The notes beneath the pieces were generated by a model that was given only the letters and a program-made list of their open reading frames with translations, was not told the DNA's origin and made no database searches. 25,955 bases of DNA from a virus. Each line of letters begins with the position of its first letter. Positions within the stretch are counted from its first letter, which is position 1. Positions 12,579 to 20,458 of the stretch are shown piece by piece. The position numbers were made by a program, and so were the translations under genes. The stretch lies in IMG/VR virus record IMGVR_UViG_3300031215_000063, positions 1 to 25,955 of that record; one strand, 5' to 3'.

Positions 12579-14495
12579 TTATGCACTAGCCATAAACCAG
12601 TTTTCCCCTATTCCAACATCTGCTCTAATCGGCACATTTAGCTGGGGCACGTTTTCCATAATATCTTTAATCTTTCCTGTCCAGTCATTAATCGACTCTT
12701 CAGGAGCAATTACATCATATTCATCATGCACTGATAGTAGTAAATCACATTCAGTATTCCTAGTTAAATCATTTACCTCAATTAACTTCTCTTTCATGAT
12801 GTCAGCAGCATTCCCTTGGAACATATACGGCCCTGCTTTCCTAGAGAATCTCTTCTCTAAATTCATCCTTCTACCTCCCAATGTTAATAGAAATCCTCTA
12901 GTCATAACTAACTTTTGAAGATGATCTAATGTGGGCTGCACTGTTGGGAATGTTTCATGATAAATCTTAAATAATTGCTCCGCCTCTTCTCCCGGCTTTT
13001 TCCATCTAATGAGTTTGTTTTCCGCATTAGTAAATTCTTCCATCGTCCAAGGAAGTCCCATTAAGTCAGCTAGCATACCCTTTCCCATGCCGAAGGATAA
13101 TCCTAGATTAATTGTTTTTGCTCTACCTCTAGCTGATTTAGCGTCTAATCCTAAAGTGGTTGCTAGATCCATCAATTCACTGACTAATGTGTGATAATCG
13201 ATATCAGGATTATCTCGGTACGACTTTATCAACTTTTCATCACCTGAATAATGGGCGAATACTCTATTTTCGAACTGACTCCAATCGACGCTTCCCCATA
13301 ATTTGCCTTTAGGTGCGTAGTAAGCTGATCTAATTAATTTACTAGTCATGTAACTAGTTTCGCCTTTATCTTTTTTAGGTTTAGGCACCTGCTGTAGATT
13401 AGGTGCTCTACACGAGAACCTCCCAGTAGCTGCCCCTCCATCCTCTCCCTTAGTCTGGTTAAAAGAGCAATATATTTTTCCAGTTTTATGGTTGTAGAGC
13501 TCCTGCATTGATGAAGTGTACGAACTTAATATTTTATCTAGGGTAGCTATTTCTCTAAGATAATCAGCCAATGGGTGGTTAACACCTTTTAATGATTTCC
13601 CTGAAAAACTAGGGTTACCTGTTTTAGTTAGTTCTAGCCCATCTAGTAGATTTAGTTCTGCAAAAGCTCGCTTATTGTCATTGGATGATCTGGGATTGTA
13701 AGTGGTTTTCCATTTCAATACGTCATTGCATTTTTGAGATAACTTATCTCTAAGTGATATCAGATCCTTTTCCTTCTCGACTATGTGGTCCATATTAGCT
13801 GGGACACCTCTTCTTTCTATCTCAACTAGTGCTTTTAATACTTTCATCTCACGCTCCAGTGCAAACTCTAGATTGTGATACTTTGAAGGAAACATCAATA
13901 GTGATGAATGAGGTTTTTCAATTAACTTAATCTGGTAGTCATACAACTTTTTAGTTAGAATAATATCTCCAGCACCGTATTTAGCCACCATTTCAAAAGG
14001 AGCTTCGTGTAGATGTCCCATAGCTTCCTTTTTAATGGAAGTTTCGCTGCGTTTCCTAGTACCTCCCATTATGTTTTCAACAATGTAATCTATCATTTCA
14101 CCATCTGTCTTACCTGCATCAAAATACTTCTGACATAGATAGTCTAGTGCAAACTTAGGGTGGTTCTCATTTATTAATGATTCGGCAACCATAGTATCAT
14201 AGACATTATATCCATACATAGTGTTTTGATCACAACCGCCCTGTACAAACATATGGAGATCGAACTTAATGTTGTGTCCTACTATTAGTCCAGCTTTAGG
14301 GAGTTCATTGTTTATCCATTCCACAAGTCTACTGTTCCATCTAAGAATATACACTTTATCGTCGATTCCTAACTGCAACATGAAAGGCTTACTGACCATC
14401 ACATTTACACCATTGGTTTCTGTATCAGCTACAACAATTCTCCCATCTATTTTAGGTAGGTCAGATGGATTAACTATTTCATAGTCCACTTTCAT
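12579..14495 (-). CDS. polA: DNA polymerase I-type (family A) replicative polymerase with 3'-5' exonuclease
   Basis: The 638-residue protein has a proofreading domain (ADTETNG with D24 and E26, GHNIKFDL with D79, AKYGAGDIILTK with D177) and a family A polymerase domain: GAATGRFSCRAPNLQQVP at 354-371, motif A GSVDWSQFENRV with D404, motif B SARGRAKTINLGLSFG at 454-469, and motif C SVHDEYD with H590, D591, E592. The 5' nuclease domain is absent and encoded separately at 9385. In motif B the position equal to E. coli F762 is L464, and that equal to Y766 is F468. It overlaps the upstream gene as ATGA and precedes the tRNA cluster. It should replicate the phage genome together with the AEP primase. 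Confidence 0.95.
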   Translation of the reverse strand: MKVDYEIVNPSDLPKIDGRIVVADTETNGVNVMVSKPFMLQLGIDDKVYILRWNSRLVEWINNELPKAGLIVGHNIKFDLHMFVQGGCDQNTMYGYNVYDTMVAESLINENHPKFALDYLCQKYFDAGKTDGEMIDYIVENIMGGTRKRSETSIKKEAMGHLHEAPFEMVAKYGAGDIILTKKLYDYQIKLIEKPHSSLLMFPSKYHNLEFALEREMKVLKALVEIERRGVPANMDHIVEKEKDLISLRDKLSQKCNDVLKWKTTYNPRSSNDNKRAFAELNLLDGLELTKTGNPSFSGKSLKGVNHPLADYLREIATLDKILSSYTSSMQELYNHKTGKIYCSFNQTKGEDGGAATGRFSCRAPNLQQVPKPKKDKGETSYMTSKLIRSAYYAPKGKLWGSVDWSQFENRVFAHYSGDEKLIKSYRDNPDIDYHTLVSELMDLATTLGLDAKSARGRAKTINLGLSFGMGKGMLADLMGLPWTMEEFTNAENKLIRWKKPGEEAEQLFKIYHETFPTVQPTLDHLQKLVMTRGFLLTLGGRRMNLEKRFSRKAGPYMFQGNAADIMKEKLIEVNDLTRNTECDLLLSVHDEYDVIAPEESINDWTGKIKDIMENVPQLNVPIRADVGIGENWFMASA

Positions 14496-14689
14496 AATAT
14501 TCCATACTCTATAAATCTAGTTGTAATTTTATATATTCGTTTCAAATCATCTTTGAAGTAATATGAACGTTTAATCTTTTTAAAAATACCTCTATTAACA
14601 TAGGTAGCTCGCTGTCTATCAAAAACCATTACTCTAACCCCTAGAGGCAATTCTTCTAGATTATTTAAATCTATTTTAATGTAGTTCAT
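14492..14689 (-). CDS. hypothetical protein, 65 aa
   Basis: A 65-residue, mostly beta-stranded basic protein ([17 protein letters not shown], then [13 protein letters not shown]). It overlaps thyA upstream and polA downstream by ATGA junctions, so it is translated with both. The shape suggests a small barrel-like or nucleic-acid-binding protein, but no family is recognised. Confidence 0.6.
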   Translation of the reverse strand: MNYIKIDLNNLEELPLGVRVMVFDRQRATYVNRGIFKKIKRSYYFKDDLKRIYKITTRFIEYGIL

Positions 14690-15465
14690 ACTGCTACCTT
14701 AGCTTTTATTGCAGGGTGAGATTGATAATCTACTAATTTAAAGTCTTCATATTTGTAGTCGAAAATACTGTCAACATTTTTATTGATTTCCATACTAGGT
14801 AGTGGATAAAAATACCTGCCGAGTTGTTTTTTAACTTGGTCTATATGATTATTGTAAATATGGACGTCCCCAAAAGTATGTACAAACTCTCCAACTTCTA
14901 AATCCAACTGTTGTGCTATCATCTGAGTTAGTAGGGCGTAAGATGCTATATTATAAGGTACTCCTAAAAACATATCTGCACTTCTTTGATATAGCTGACA
15001 GGATAGTTTATTATTTACTGTGTAAAACTGGAATAAACAGTGACAAGGTGCCAGTGCCATATCTTCTAATTGAGACACATTCCAAGCTGACACAACATGT
15101 CTACGACTATCCGGATCATTCTTTAAGTTTTCCATTAATTCAGCTATCTGGTCTATCCCACCGTAGTTTCTCCATTGGCTACCATAGATGGGTCCAAGAT
15201 CTCCATTTTCATCAGCCCATTCATTCCATATAGTTACACCATTATCGTTGAGGTACTTAACATTAGTGTCTCCCTTCAGGAACCATAGTAATTCATGGAT
15301 TATTGATTTAAGATGGATTTTCTTAGTAGTTATCAGGGGAAACCCTTTACTTAGATCGAATCTAATCTGCTCTCCAAATAGTGATAGGGTTCCTGTACCT
15401 GTCCTATCTGATTTAGCTGTTCCAGTGTTTAGTATTTTTTCTAGTAGATCGTGGTATTGTTTCAT
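14686..15465 (-). CDS. thyA: thymidylate synthase, ThyA type
   Basis: ThyA methylates dUMP to dTMP with methylene-tetrahydrofolate. The 259-residue product is near the 264 of E. coli and shows [13 protein letters not shown] at 19-31 with the phosphate-binding arginine, [20 protein letters not shown] at 46-65, [21 protein letters not shown], the active-site [10 protein letters not shown] with C141, [15 protein letters not shown], and [16 protein letters not shown] lies five bases before the ATG. It is flanked by small genes with ATGA overlaps and sits in the same operon as polA and the RNR genes. Confidence 0.97.
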   Translation of the reverse strand: MKQYHDLLEKILNTGTAKSDRTGTGTLSLFGEQIRFDLSKGFPLITTKKIHLKSIIHELLWFLKGDTNVKYLNDNGVTIWNEWADENGDLGPIYGSQWRNYGGIDQIAELMENLKNDPDSRRHVVSAWNVSQLEDMALAPCHCLFQFYTVNNKLSCQLYQRSADMFLGVPYNIASYALLTQMIAQQLDLEVGEFVHTFGDVHIYNNHIDQVKKQLGRYFYPLPSMEINKNVDSIFDYKYEDFKLVDYQSHPAIKAKVAV

Positions 15466-15668
15466 GTTTCTCCAAAGTACACTGTCCCATCTATTATTTC
15501 TATGTTACTAAATGGTTGGGAGGGATATTGATCGTCAAATTCAGTCTCCACAAAGTCTGTAAATCTTTCGTATTGATGATTCAAACCTTCAGCACAAAAT
15601 ATAGCTGTGTCAGCTGGGATAGTTAGTAAATATTGGACTAGGTCAGATACTTTAGCTGGTCTATTCAT
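15462..15668 (-). CDS. hypothetical protein, 68 aa
   Basis: A 68-residue acidic protein starting with a short helix ([19 protein letters not shown]) of a kind seen in many small phage proteins, then a beta-like end ([15 protein letters not shown]). Its start overlaps the stop of the upstream small gene as ATGA, and its own stop overlaps thyA. No function is known. Confidence 0.6.
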   Translation of the reverse strand: MNRPAKVSDLVQYLLTIPADTAIFCAEGLNHQYERFTDFVETEFDDQYPSQPFSNIEIIDGTVYFGET

Positions 15669-15802
15669 ACTAACTCCACACTATCTAGTAGTCTGTTTAC
15701 TATAAGCTTAACACGAGGTATGCTTGTAAAATCCACACCTGTTCTTTTTCCATATGTGATATCCTTAAGTATTTTAGCCTCTTCTTTAGATATTTTTCTC
15801 AT
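15665..15802 (-). CDS. 45-residue small protein, paralogue of the gene at 82-165
   Basis: GGAGAG precedes the ATG, which overlaps the stop of the upstream membrane gene (ATGA); the TGA in turn overlaps the next start. The first 24 bases (MRKISKEE) are identical to the plus-strand gene at 82-165. The rest is a basic helical peptide (LKDITYGKRTGVD, SIPRVKLIVNRLLD). The double overlap and ribosome binding site make it a solid small gene. Function unknown. Confidence 0.65.
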   Translation of the reverse strand: MRKISKEEAKILKDITYGKRTGVDFTSIPRVKLIVNRLLDSVELV

Positions 15803-15987
15803 TTTCTCTCCTGTAATTGTAAAGTTCCGTCTCCTAATAGGATGACGTTATAGTTTTCAACTATGTCTACTATGTTTGGTTTAGGTTTGCGATCACATTT
15901 TCCACTTGCGAGTATCAGGAATCCGCTAATCATTACTCCGGCTACTGCAATAGTTATCGTATATATTATATAATCTTGTTTAGTCAT
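15799..15987 (-). CDS. 62-residue membrane protein
   Basis: Residues about 6-28 (YIIYTITIAVAGVMISGFL) form one clear transmembrane span behind a short N-terminus. The remainder (KCDRKPKPNIVDIV, then GDGTLQLQERK) is soluble and charged. The start overlaps the helicase stop as TAATG. Topology and a cysteine just after the span could suit a small periplasm-facing or cytosolic anchor; no family is recognised. Confidence 0.6.
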   Translation of the reverse strand: MTKQDYIIYTITIAVAGVMISGFLILASGKCDRKPKPNIVDIVENYNVILLGDGTLQLQERK

Positions 15988-17306
15988 TAATATATCTCCA
16001 AAAATCTGTTAGTTCCTACGATAGTTAGTTTTTTACGTGCTCGTGTTAGTCCGACGTACCAGACTCGTTTCTCACTGTCTATATCCCTAGCACTTGCGGT
16101 GTAGAATTCTATATCAGACCGGTTAGGTAGGTCAGTGAAGAGAACAATATGATCCGATTCAAGTCCTTTATAATTATGGATTGTAGATAGTTCAATATTA
16201 CAATCCCCCAATAAGTCAACATTATAAATATAATCTAAAAATTCTACTTTAATGAAAGGTGCAACTAGTACATCTCTCCAATGTTTGGCTTTTAAAACAT
16301 CTTTTACATCTGCAGTTGTGTCAATGAAAAACTTATTATTTTTTTCCAAATACGCCTCATCCTTGGAGTACCAGGCTCTTATAGCTTCTGCGAAGTAACT
16401 ATCGAAGTAAGATTTTGATTTAGATTTCTTAAATGGTAAGTATAATCTAAGTAATTCCTTTTCCACTTCTTTCATTAAGAAGTTATCTCGAAATAGTAGT
16501 GTAACTGGACTAGTTACACTATCTAGATTGAAATAGTTAGTGTAAGAGACTTCTCCTTCAAAGTTAGTTGGTTTGACTATCTTATCCTGCCGTTTAGAAA
16601 TCGATCGTACGTGCTTAGTAGCTATTTCATGGATCTTAGAGGGTACTCGGTAGGACTGGTCTAATATAACCTTCTCAGTAGCTACATTAACCATTATTTG
16701 TTCGTCAGACCCATTAAATGTGTAGATATTTTGATCGTCATCCCCCGCTAGATATATTGTTCCCCCTTCTTTAACTAGTTTTTGGATGAAAGACCAATTT
16801 AAAGGCGTCATATCTTGCGCTTCATCTACAATGACGTATTTGTATTTCACTTTGGGAGTAGCTAGTAGCATATCCGAAAAAGATACTAACATATGGTATT
16901 GTTTGTATTCCTTATACCTTTTGTTAAATTCCTGTAGATAGGGCTGAAAGGTCTCTTGTAATTTCTCAGTATTTAGATTGATTTCTCCAAACATATTGTA
17001 GAAGTCCCTTTTATCTAATTTAGAAAAGTATTCGTCACAGAGACGCATTTCCTCTACCCTATCCATATTCAATACTTGGGAGGATTGGTATTCATTAATT
17101 TCGTACGCTAATGAATGAGAAGTTTTAGTCTTTATTAGCTTTTTATCTTTCAGGCGGGATTGTATTTCTCTAGCTGAGGATTTTGAATAGCTGAGAACGA
17201 CCATATCAAAGGTAGTCTTTGATAGGTCATCTATTAGTTTAGTTAGGTTAGTTGTTTTACCTGTGCCAGGTGCTCCAAATATTGATATAACATTATACTT
17301 TCTCAT
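15987..17306 (-). CDS. SF1 DNA helicase, UvrD/Rep type
   Basis: The 439 residues carry the helicase motifs in order: motif I GAPGTGKTTN at 11-20, YSKSSAREI, motif II VIVDEAQDM near 155-163, motif III LAGDDDQNIYTFNG, motif IV-type LDQSYRVP, motif V STIHNYKGLESDHIVLF, and motif VI VWYVGLTRARKK. The protein is shorter than UvrD (about 720) and lacks the large 2B insertion. It probably unwinds DNA during replication or recombination, as T4 Dda-like enzymes do, but this window has no DnaB-type helicase, so it could have a wider role. It overlaps the neighbouring gene upstream by 14 bases. Confidence 0.9.
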   Translation of the reverse strand: MRKYNVISIFGAPGTGKTTNLTKLIDDLSKTTFDMVVLSYSKSSAREIQSRLKDKKLIKTKTSHSLAYEINEYQSSQVLNMDRVEEMRLCDEYFSKLDKRDFYNMFGEINLNTEKLQETFQPYLQEFNKRYKEYKQYHMLVSFSDMLLATPKVKYKYVIVDEAQDMTPLNWSFIQKLVKEGGTIYLAGDDDQNIYTFNGSDEQIMVNVATEKVILDQSYRVPSKIHEIATKHVRSISKRQDKIVKPTNFEGEVSYTNYFNLDSVTSPVTLLFRDNFLMKEVEKELLRLYLPFKKSKSKSYFDSYFAEAIRAWYSKDEAYLEKNNKFFIDTTADVKDVLKAKHWRDVLVAPFIKVEFLDYIYNVDLLGDCNIELSTIHNYKGLESDHIVLFTDLPNRSDIEFYTASARDIDSEKRVWYVGLTRARKKLTIVGTNRFLEIY

Positions 17307-17694
17307 CTAGTGGGGCAGTTAGGTCTTTAAATTTATCGTACATTTCGTCTTTGAGTTCCTTTATTTTATTTCCTATAGCTGAGTCAACATCTTTTTGTAG
17401 ATCTTTTGATATAAAGTCCCAGTTTGTGGATAGTGTTTGCATTTCAGATATTCTACGATTATATTTTTCTAGTTCTAGATTACGTTTAAAGAATTCTTCT
17501 TTATTCCTATCTCTCATATTAATTTCCATATATTCATCTATACGTTCAGATTCCCATGTATCGGGTAGGTACGCTATTCTAGAGCAGTTTTTAGATATAT
17601 TGGAAATATTTTCCTTATCTGTTTCAGTTAATACTAACATCATAGGTGTTTGGTCGCCAGTATCGAACCATTCGTCTTTAATTTTTATTTTCAT
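17293..17694 (-). CDS. hypothetical protein, 133 aa, coiled coil
   Basis: After a beta-rich start (KIKIKDEWFDTGDQTPMMLVLTE) the protein becomes highly charged and helical (EEFFKRNLELEKYNRRISEM, IGNKIKELKDEMYDKFKDL), consistent with a coiled coil. It overlaps the helicase start by 14 bases and the small upstream frame by 17. It might be a helicase partner given the tight coupling, but this is inference only. No family is recognised. Confidence 0.65.
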   Translation of the reverse strand: MKIKIKDEWFDTGDQTPMMLVLTETDKENISNISKNCSRIAYLPDTWESERIDEYMEINMRDRNKEEFFKRNLELEKYNRRISEMQTLSTNWDFISKDLQKDVDSAIGNKIKELKDEMYDKFKDLTAPLDEKV

Positions 17695-17884
17695 CTACTT
17701 TAATACATTTATAAGGAGTTACTATATTATTATCTACTTCTAGACTAGCTGAACCAGTCATTACTTTTACTGTTGCTATTATTACTACTGATGTGATGAA
17801 TATACAAAACACTACCTACATACCTACGATAATACGTATAATTGATTTGCAAAACTCTCTAGCAGCTATTTTATTAATTTTCAT
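17678..17884 (-). pseudogene. small membrane protein gene interrupted by an in-frame TAG
   Basis: From the ATG at 17884 one reading frame runs 69 codons to the TAA at 17678 with a single in-frame stop, a TAG at 17816-17818. The first 22 residues (ending KSIIRIIVGM) and the following segment (VVFCIFITSVVIIATV) join into what looks like one basic N-terminus plus one transmembrane span, so it reads as a single gene with a nonsense codon. A GTG at 17812, two codons after the TAG, might allow restart (44 residues). No tRNA with anticodon CTA is present in the window. It overlaps the 17694 gene by 17 bases. Confidence 0.45.
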
Positions 17885-17941
17885 AGTTGGTGTAAGTCAA
17901 TATAAAGTTTTTGAAGGGCTTCATCCCTAGATTCTTTAATT

Positions 17942-18265
17942 TTAAATACTACAGTTATCTTCTCCAGAAAAGCTATTGGACAGCATATTTATCTGCTTTA
18001 GTAATCTTTTAGTTAAACAAACTCCATCATGGGTAGACTCTTCAACGTAGAACTGGTTGTGGATTTGGAGAAAACTTAAAATAATTTCTGATCCGAAATC
18101 AGTTACACAAGTATACCTCATCTGTCCTCTAACTTCTGAATAATGGAGGGAAACTATTACCGCATTACCTGTTTTCCTACCGTCCTTAGTGAATAATACC
18201 TTACCTACTTTCAATTCAGGAGGATATGTAGTACATCCCTCACAGCACTTAACTTCACAACTCAT
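17942..18265 (-). CDS. hypothetical cysteine-rich protein, 107 aa
   Basis: The start MSCEVKCCEGC has four cysteines in nine residues, suggestive of metal binding. The middle is beta-stranded (KVGKVLFTKDGRKTGNAVIV, then RYTCVTDFGSEII) and looks like a small barrel. AAGGTAAATA precedes the ATG. It lies two bases downstream of the MazG-like gene. No family is recognised, and a role in nucleotide or nucleic-acid binding is only a guess. Confidence 0.6.
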   Translation of the reverse strand: MSCEVKCCEGCTTYPPELKVGKVLFTKDGRKTGNAVIVSLHYSEVRGQMRYTCVTDFGSEIILSFLQIHNQFYVEESTHDGVCLTKRLLKQINMLSNSFSGEDNCSI

Positions 18266-18266
18266 A

Positions 18267-18743
18267 TTATTTACCTTTTAAGATAGCTATTTTATTTACA
18301 GGCTGCCAATTTCTAGGCTTCATCACTTTTCCTTCAGCATTCTTGATAATGCGACCATTAGTTTTCTTAGCCATATTAGCTTTATGAATAGCTTTAAACA
18401 TCTTATCTAAATCTAATCCTAATCTATTGCATAGCTGACATAATACGTAGATCAAATCACATGATTCAGCACAGATATTGGCCAGTAGATCTTCAATAAA
18501 TGGTCTATCTACTGAGTTTTTAGGTAGACTTGATAAAACTACTGTTTCTTCATTTAGTGAAGGGTTCTTTTCAACATAGTCTTCTAGTCTGATAATTTCC
18601 TGGGCTAGCTCCATCAACTCTTCTAGAACCATATCGTAGCATTTTCGGGCAGCTACTACATCTAACGTAGGTTCGGGGTGGCAATCTACTGACATTGCGT
18701 CTAGAAAGTCCTTTTGCAATCTTGGGTAAGGTTTATTCTCCAT
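18267..18743 (-). CDS. MazG-like nucleoside triphosphate pyrophosphohydrolase
   Basis: All-alpha NTP pyrophosphatases hydrolyse NTPs to NMPs, cleaning dNTP pools or supplying precursors. The metal site is plain: LEELMELAQEI with E41, E42 and E45, then ESCDLIYV with E93 and D96, and the conserved IHKANMAKKTNG with N123 and GKVMKPRNW after it. At 158 residues it fits the single-domain phage group. GGAG lies upstream of the ATG, and the gene overlaps the previous one by 11 bases. It sits between the RNR and helicase genes of the nucleotide-metabolism operon. The preferred substrate is not visible. Confidence 0.85.
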   Translation of the reverse strand: MENKPYPRLQKDFLDAMSVDCHPEPTLDVVAARKCYDMVLEELMELAQEIIRLEDYVEKNPSLNEETVVLSSLPKNSVDRPFIEDLLANICAESCDLIYVLCQLCNRLGLDLDKMFKAIHKANMAKKTNGRIIKNAEGKVMKPRNWQPVNKIAILKGK

Positions 18744-18945
18744 TGTGGTTATCTCCGAATATCTTAAGTTTTAAATCGGCTTCTATAGATTCTATGTCTG
18801 ACCCTGTCTTGTCATCTTCAGGATATAGAGACTCTGAATACCATTCCCAATTGTCTACCCCCCCTGCCTCTAAAAGCTGTAATTTCTCAAAAGATAACTT
18901 TAGTTCAAAATATTCTTCTCTAGATATCTCAATATTATTCTCCAT
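18733..18945 (-). CDS. hypothetical acidic protein, 70 aa
   Basis: A strongly acidic 70-residue protein, helical at the start (SREEYFELKLSFEKLQLLEA) and later rich in Asp and Glu. GGAGAG precedes the ATG, and both ends overlap neighbouring genes by 11 bases. No motif is recognised. Confidence 0.6.
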   Translation of the reverse strand: MENNIEISREEYFELKLSFEKLQLLEAGGVDNWEWYSESLYPEDDKTGSDIESIEADLKLKIFGDNHNGE

Positions 18946-19195
18946 TTCTCTCCATACTCTCTAGTTCAAATTTGATAAGTTGTAACGTTTTTTCAAGATC
19001 CTGCTTTTTATTTCCTTTATTTCTACATCTTAAAATGTACTGAACTGCTTGAGTTAACCAAGGTTCGTCCCATAAGAAGTTCTCAATTACTTCCTTCACC
19101 TCTAATCCAAACTTGCCAATGTAATGTTTTGGCCTTTCTACCATATCACTACTATTGTTTATAGAATCAATATATTCATTTTTCATAATTTTCAT
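18935..19195 (-). CDS. DUF3310 protein, T7 gp1.7-like
   Basis: The pattern VERPKHYIGKFGLEVKEVIE near residues 19-38, then AVQYILRCRNKGNKKQDLEK and a helical LIKFEL end, is that of DUF3310, a small phage domain found in T7 gp1.7, a nucleotide kinase, and in many phages next to replication genes. At 86 residues it is a bare domain, so kinase activity is not assured. I keep the first ATG; a second three codons later is possible, and neither has a ribosome binding site. The tRNA-Met gene lies just upstream, so processing of that transcript may free this message. Confidence 0.75.
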   Translation of the reverse strand: MKIMKNEYIDSINNSSDMVERPKHYIGKFGLEVKEVIENFLWDEPWLTQAVQYILRCRNKGNKKQDLEKTLQLIKFELESMERNGE

Positions 19196-19205
19196 AATTT
19201 TAATT

Positions 19206-19282
19206 TGGTAGACAAGGAGAGACTCGAACTCTCGACCTCCCCGTTATGAGCGGGATGCTCTAACCAACTGAGCTACCTGTCC
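19206..19282 (-). tRNA. tRNA-Met (anticodon CAT)
   Basis: A 77-base cloverleaf with acceptor GGACAGG/CTTGTCT, D-arm GCTCAGTTGGTTAGAGC, anticodon stem TCCCG/CGGGG and loop CTCATAA giving CAT, T-arm GAGAG-TTCGAGT-CTCTC and an encoded CCA. The D-arm resembles elongator tRNA-Met. A CAT anticodon modified to read AUA (Ile2) cannot be excluded. It lies alone between nrdB and the DUF3310 gene on the same strand. Confidence 0.92.
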
Positions 19283-19293
19283 TAAATTTTAAG

Positions 19294-20250
19294 TTAAAAC
19301 ACATCTCCCCATGCGCCTGTAGTGTTTGCTTTACCATACTCAGTAGCTCTTGTTTCGAAGAAATTTGCGTGCTCAACGTTATTTAATATTTCACTGACCC
19401 AAGGTAGTGGATTCTCTCGAACATGGAATAAACTATCTAATCCCAATCCTAGAAGTCTTCTATCTGCAATGTATCTAATGTAGTTTTTGACATCTTCTGC
19501 AGATAGTCCTCTAATCTTACAATGGTCGAAGCAATAATCTATAAAGTTATTCTCTAGCTCAACTACTCTTTCGCATGCTTGATAGATCTCTGTCTTCAAT
19601 CTTTTATACATTTCTTGAGGGACATATTCACTAACGTACTGTTTGAAAAGTTGGCTCATTGCCTGTACGTGTAAAGTTTCATCCCTAATACTAAATGTAA
19701 CTATTTGGTTCATACCTTTCATTAAACTAAATCTATCGAAGTTTAGTAGCATAATGAATGAACTGAATAACTGAATTCCCTCAACAAATCCACTAAAAAC
19801 TGCCATTGTCTTAGCTTTTTCTAAAATAGAGTCGGTATTGAACTTTAAAAGATACTCATGCTTGTCATACATGACTTTTATATCTAAAAACTTCTTATAT
19901 TCCGACTCATTAAATCCCAATGTATCAATTAACATTGAGTAGGCATCTTTGTGGATAGCTTCCATGTTAACGAAAGAGCCTAGCATCATCCTAAGTTCGG
20001 GGTGTGGAAACATAGGTAAGTAATGTTCTGCGTACGCTCCTGCAACATCTGCATCTGCTTGAGTGAAGAATCTAAATATACTAGAAACCAAAGACTGCTC
20101 ATCTTTAGTTAGTTTTTTGTTATAGTCCCTGATATCCTCATCAAGTTTAATTTCTTGAGGAATCCAATGCATCTTGTTTTGAATGAGATACGCTTCGTAG
20201 GCGAATGGATATTTAAACGGTTTGTAGTAATTTCTTTTCTCTAACAACAT
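19294..20250 (-). CDS. nrdB: ribonucleotide reductase class I, beta (R2) subunit
   Basis: R2 holds the diiron-tyrosyl radical that starts ribonucleotide reduction. Of 318 residues, the ligands line up with the family: D66 in FTQADADVAG, E97 and H100 in NMEAIHKDAY, the radical tyrosine Y104 four residues after H100, then SGFVEGIQLF and RDETLHVQAM with the second set of Glu and His. The spacing matches tyrosyl-radical enzymes rather than Y-less forms. It follows a small gene one base after nrdA's companion, in the same operon. The C-terminal tail (GAWGDVF) would bind the alpha subunit. Confidence 0.94.
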   Translation of the reverse strand: MLLEKRNYYKPFKYPFAYEAYLIQNKMHWIPQEIKLDEDIRDYNKKLTKDEQSLVSSIFRFFTQADADVAGAYAEHYLPMFPHPELRMMLGSFVNMEAIHKDAYSMLIDTLGFNESEYKKFLDIKVMYDKHEYLLKFNTDSILEKAKTMAVFSGFVEGIQLFSSFIMLLNFDRFSLMKGMNQIVTFSIRDETLHVQAMSQLFKQYVSEYVPQEMYKRLKTEIYQACERVVELENNFIDYCFDHCKIRGLSAEDVKNYIRYIADRRLLGLGLDSLFHVRENPLPWVSEILNNVEHANFFETRATEYGKANTTGAWGDVF

Positions 20251-20251
20251 A

Positions 20252-20458
20252 TCAACTCTCTAAATCTTGGAATAGGTTATACAAAACCCATAGCTTTCGT
20301 TTAATTACAGTATCTAGAGGAAGGGCCAGTTTCTCTAGATTTTCAATACTTTTCTCGCTATACTCGGAGGCCCATAAATCAATTATCTCCTCGTATAGCA
20401 CTTCTACTTCTTTGACAATATCTTTTGGACGCTTTCCTCTTTTATTTTTAATTGTCAT
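20252..20458 (-). CDS. hypothetical protein, 68 aa, between nrdA and nrdB
   Basis: A basic N-terminus (MTIKNKRGKRPKDIV) followed by a helical acidic region (EVEVLYEEIIDLW, then EKLALPLDTVIKRKLWVLYNL). The ATG at 20458 overlaps the nrdA stop as ATGA, and its own stop is one base from the nrdB start, so the three genes are tightly coupled. A TTG further upstream would overlap nrdA more. It could be an RNR accessory protein, but no family is recognised. Confidence 0.65.
   Translation of the reverse strand: MTIKNKRGKRPKDIVKEVEVLYEEIIDLWASEYSEKSIENLEKLALPLDTVIKRKLWVLYNLFQDLES

Noticed and set aside
17816-17818. Possible amber recoding (TAG read as an amino acid)
   Set aside because: Several confident genes end at TAG in the window and no tRNA with anticodon CTA is present, so a general code change is not supported.
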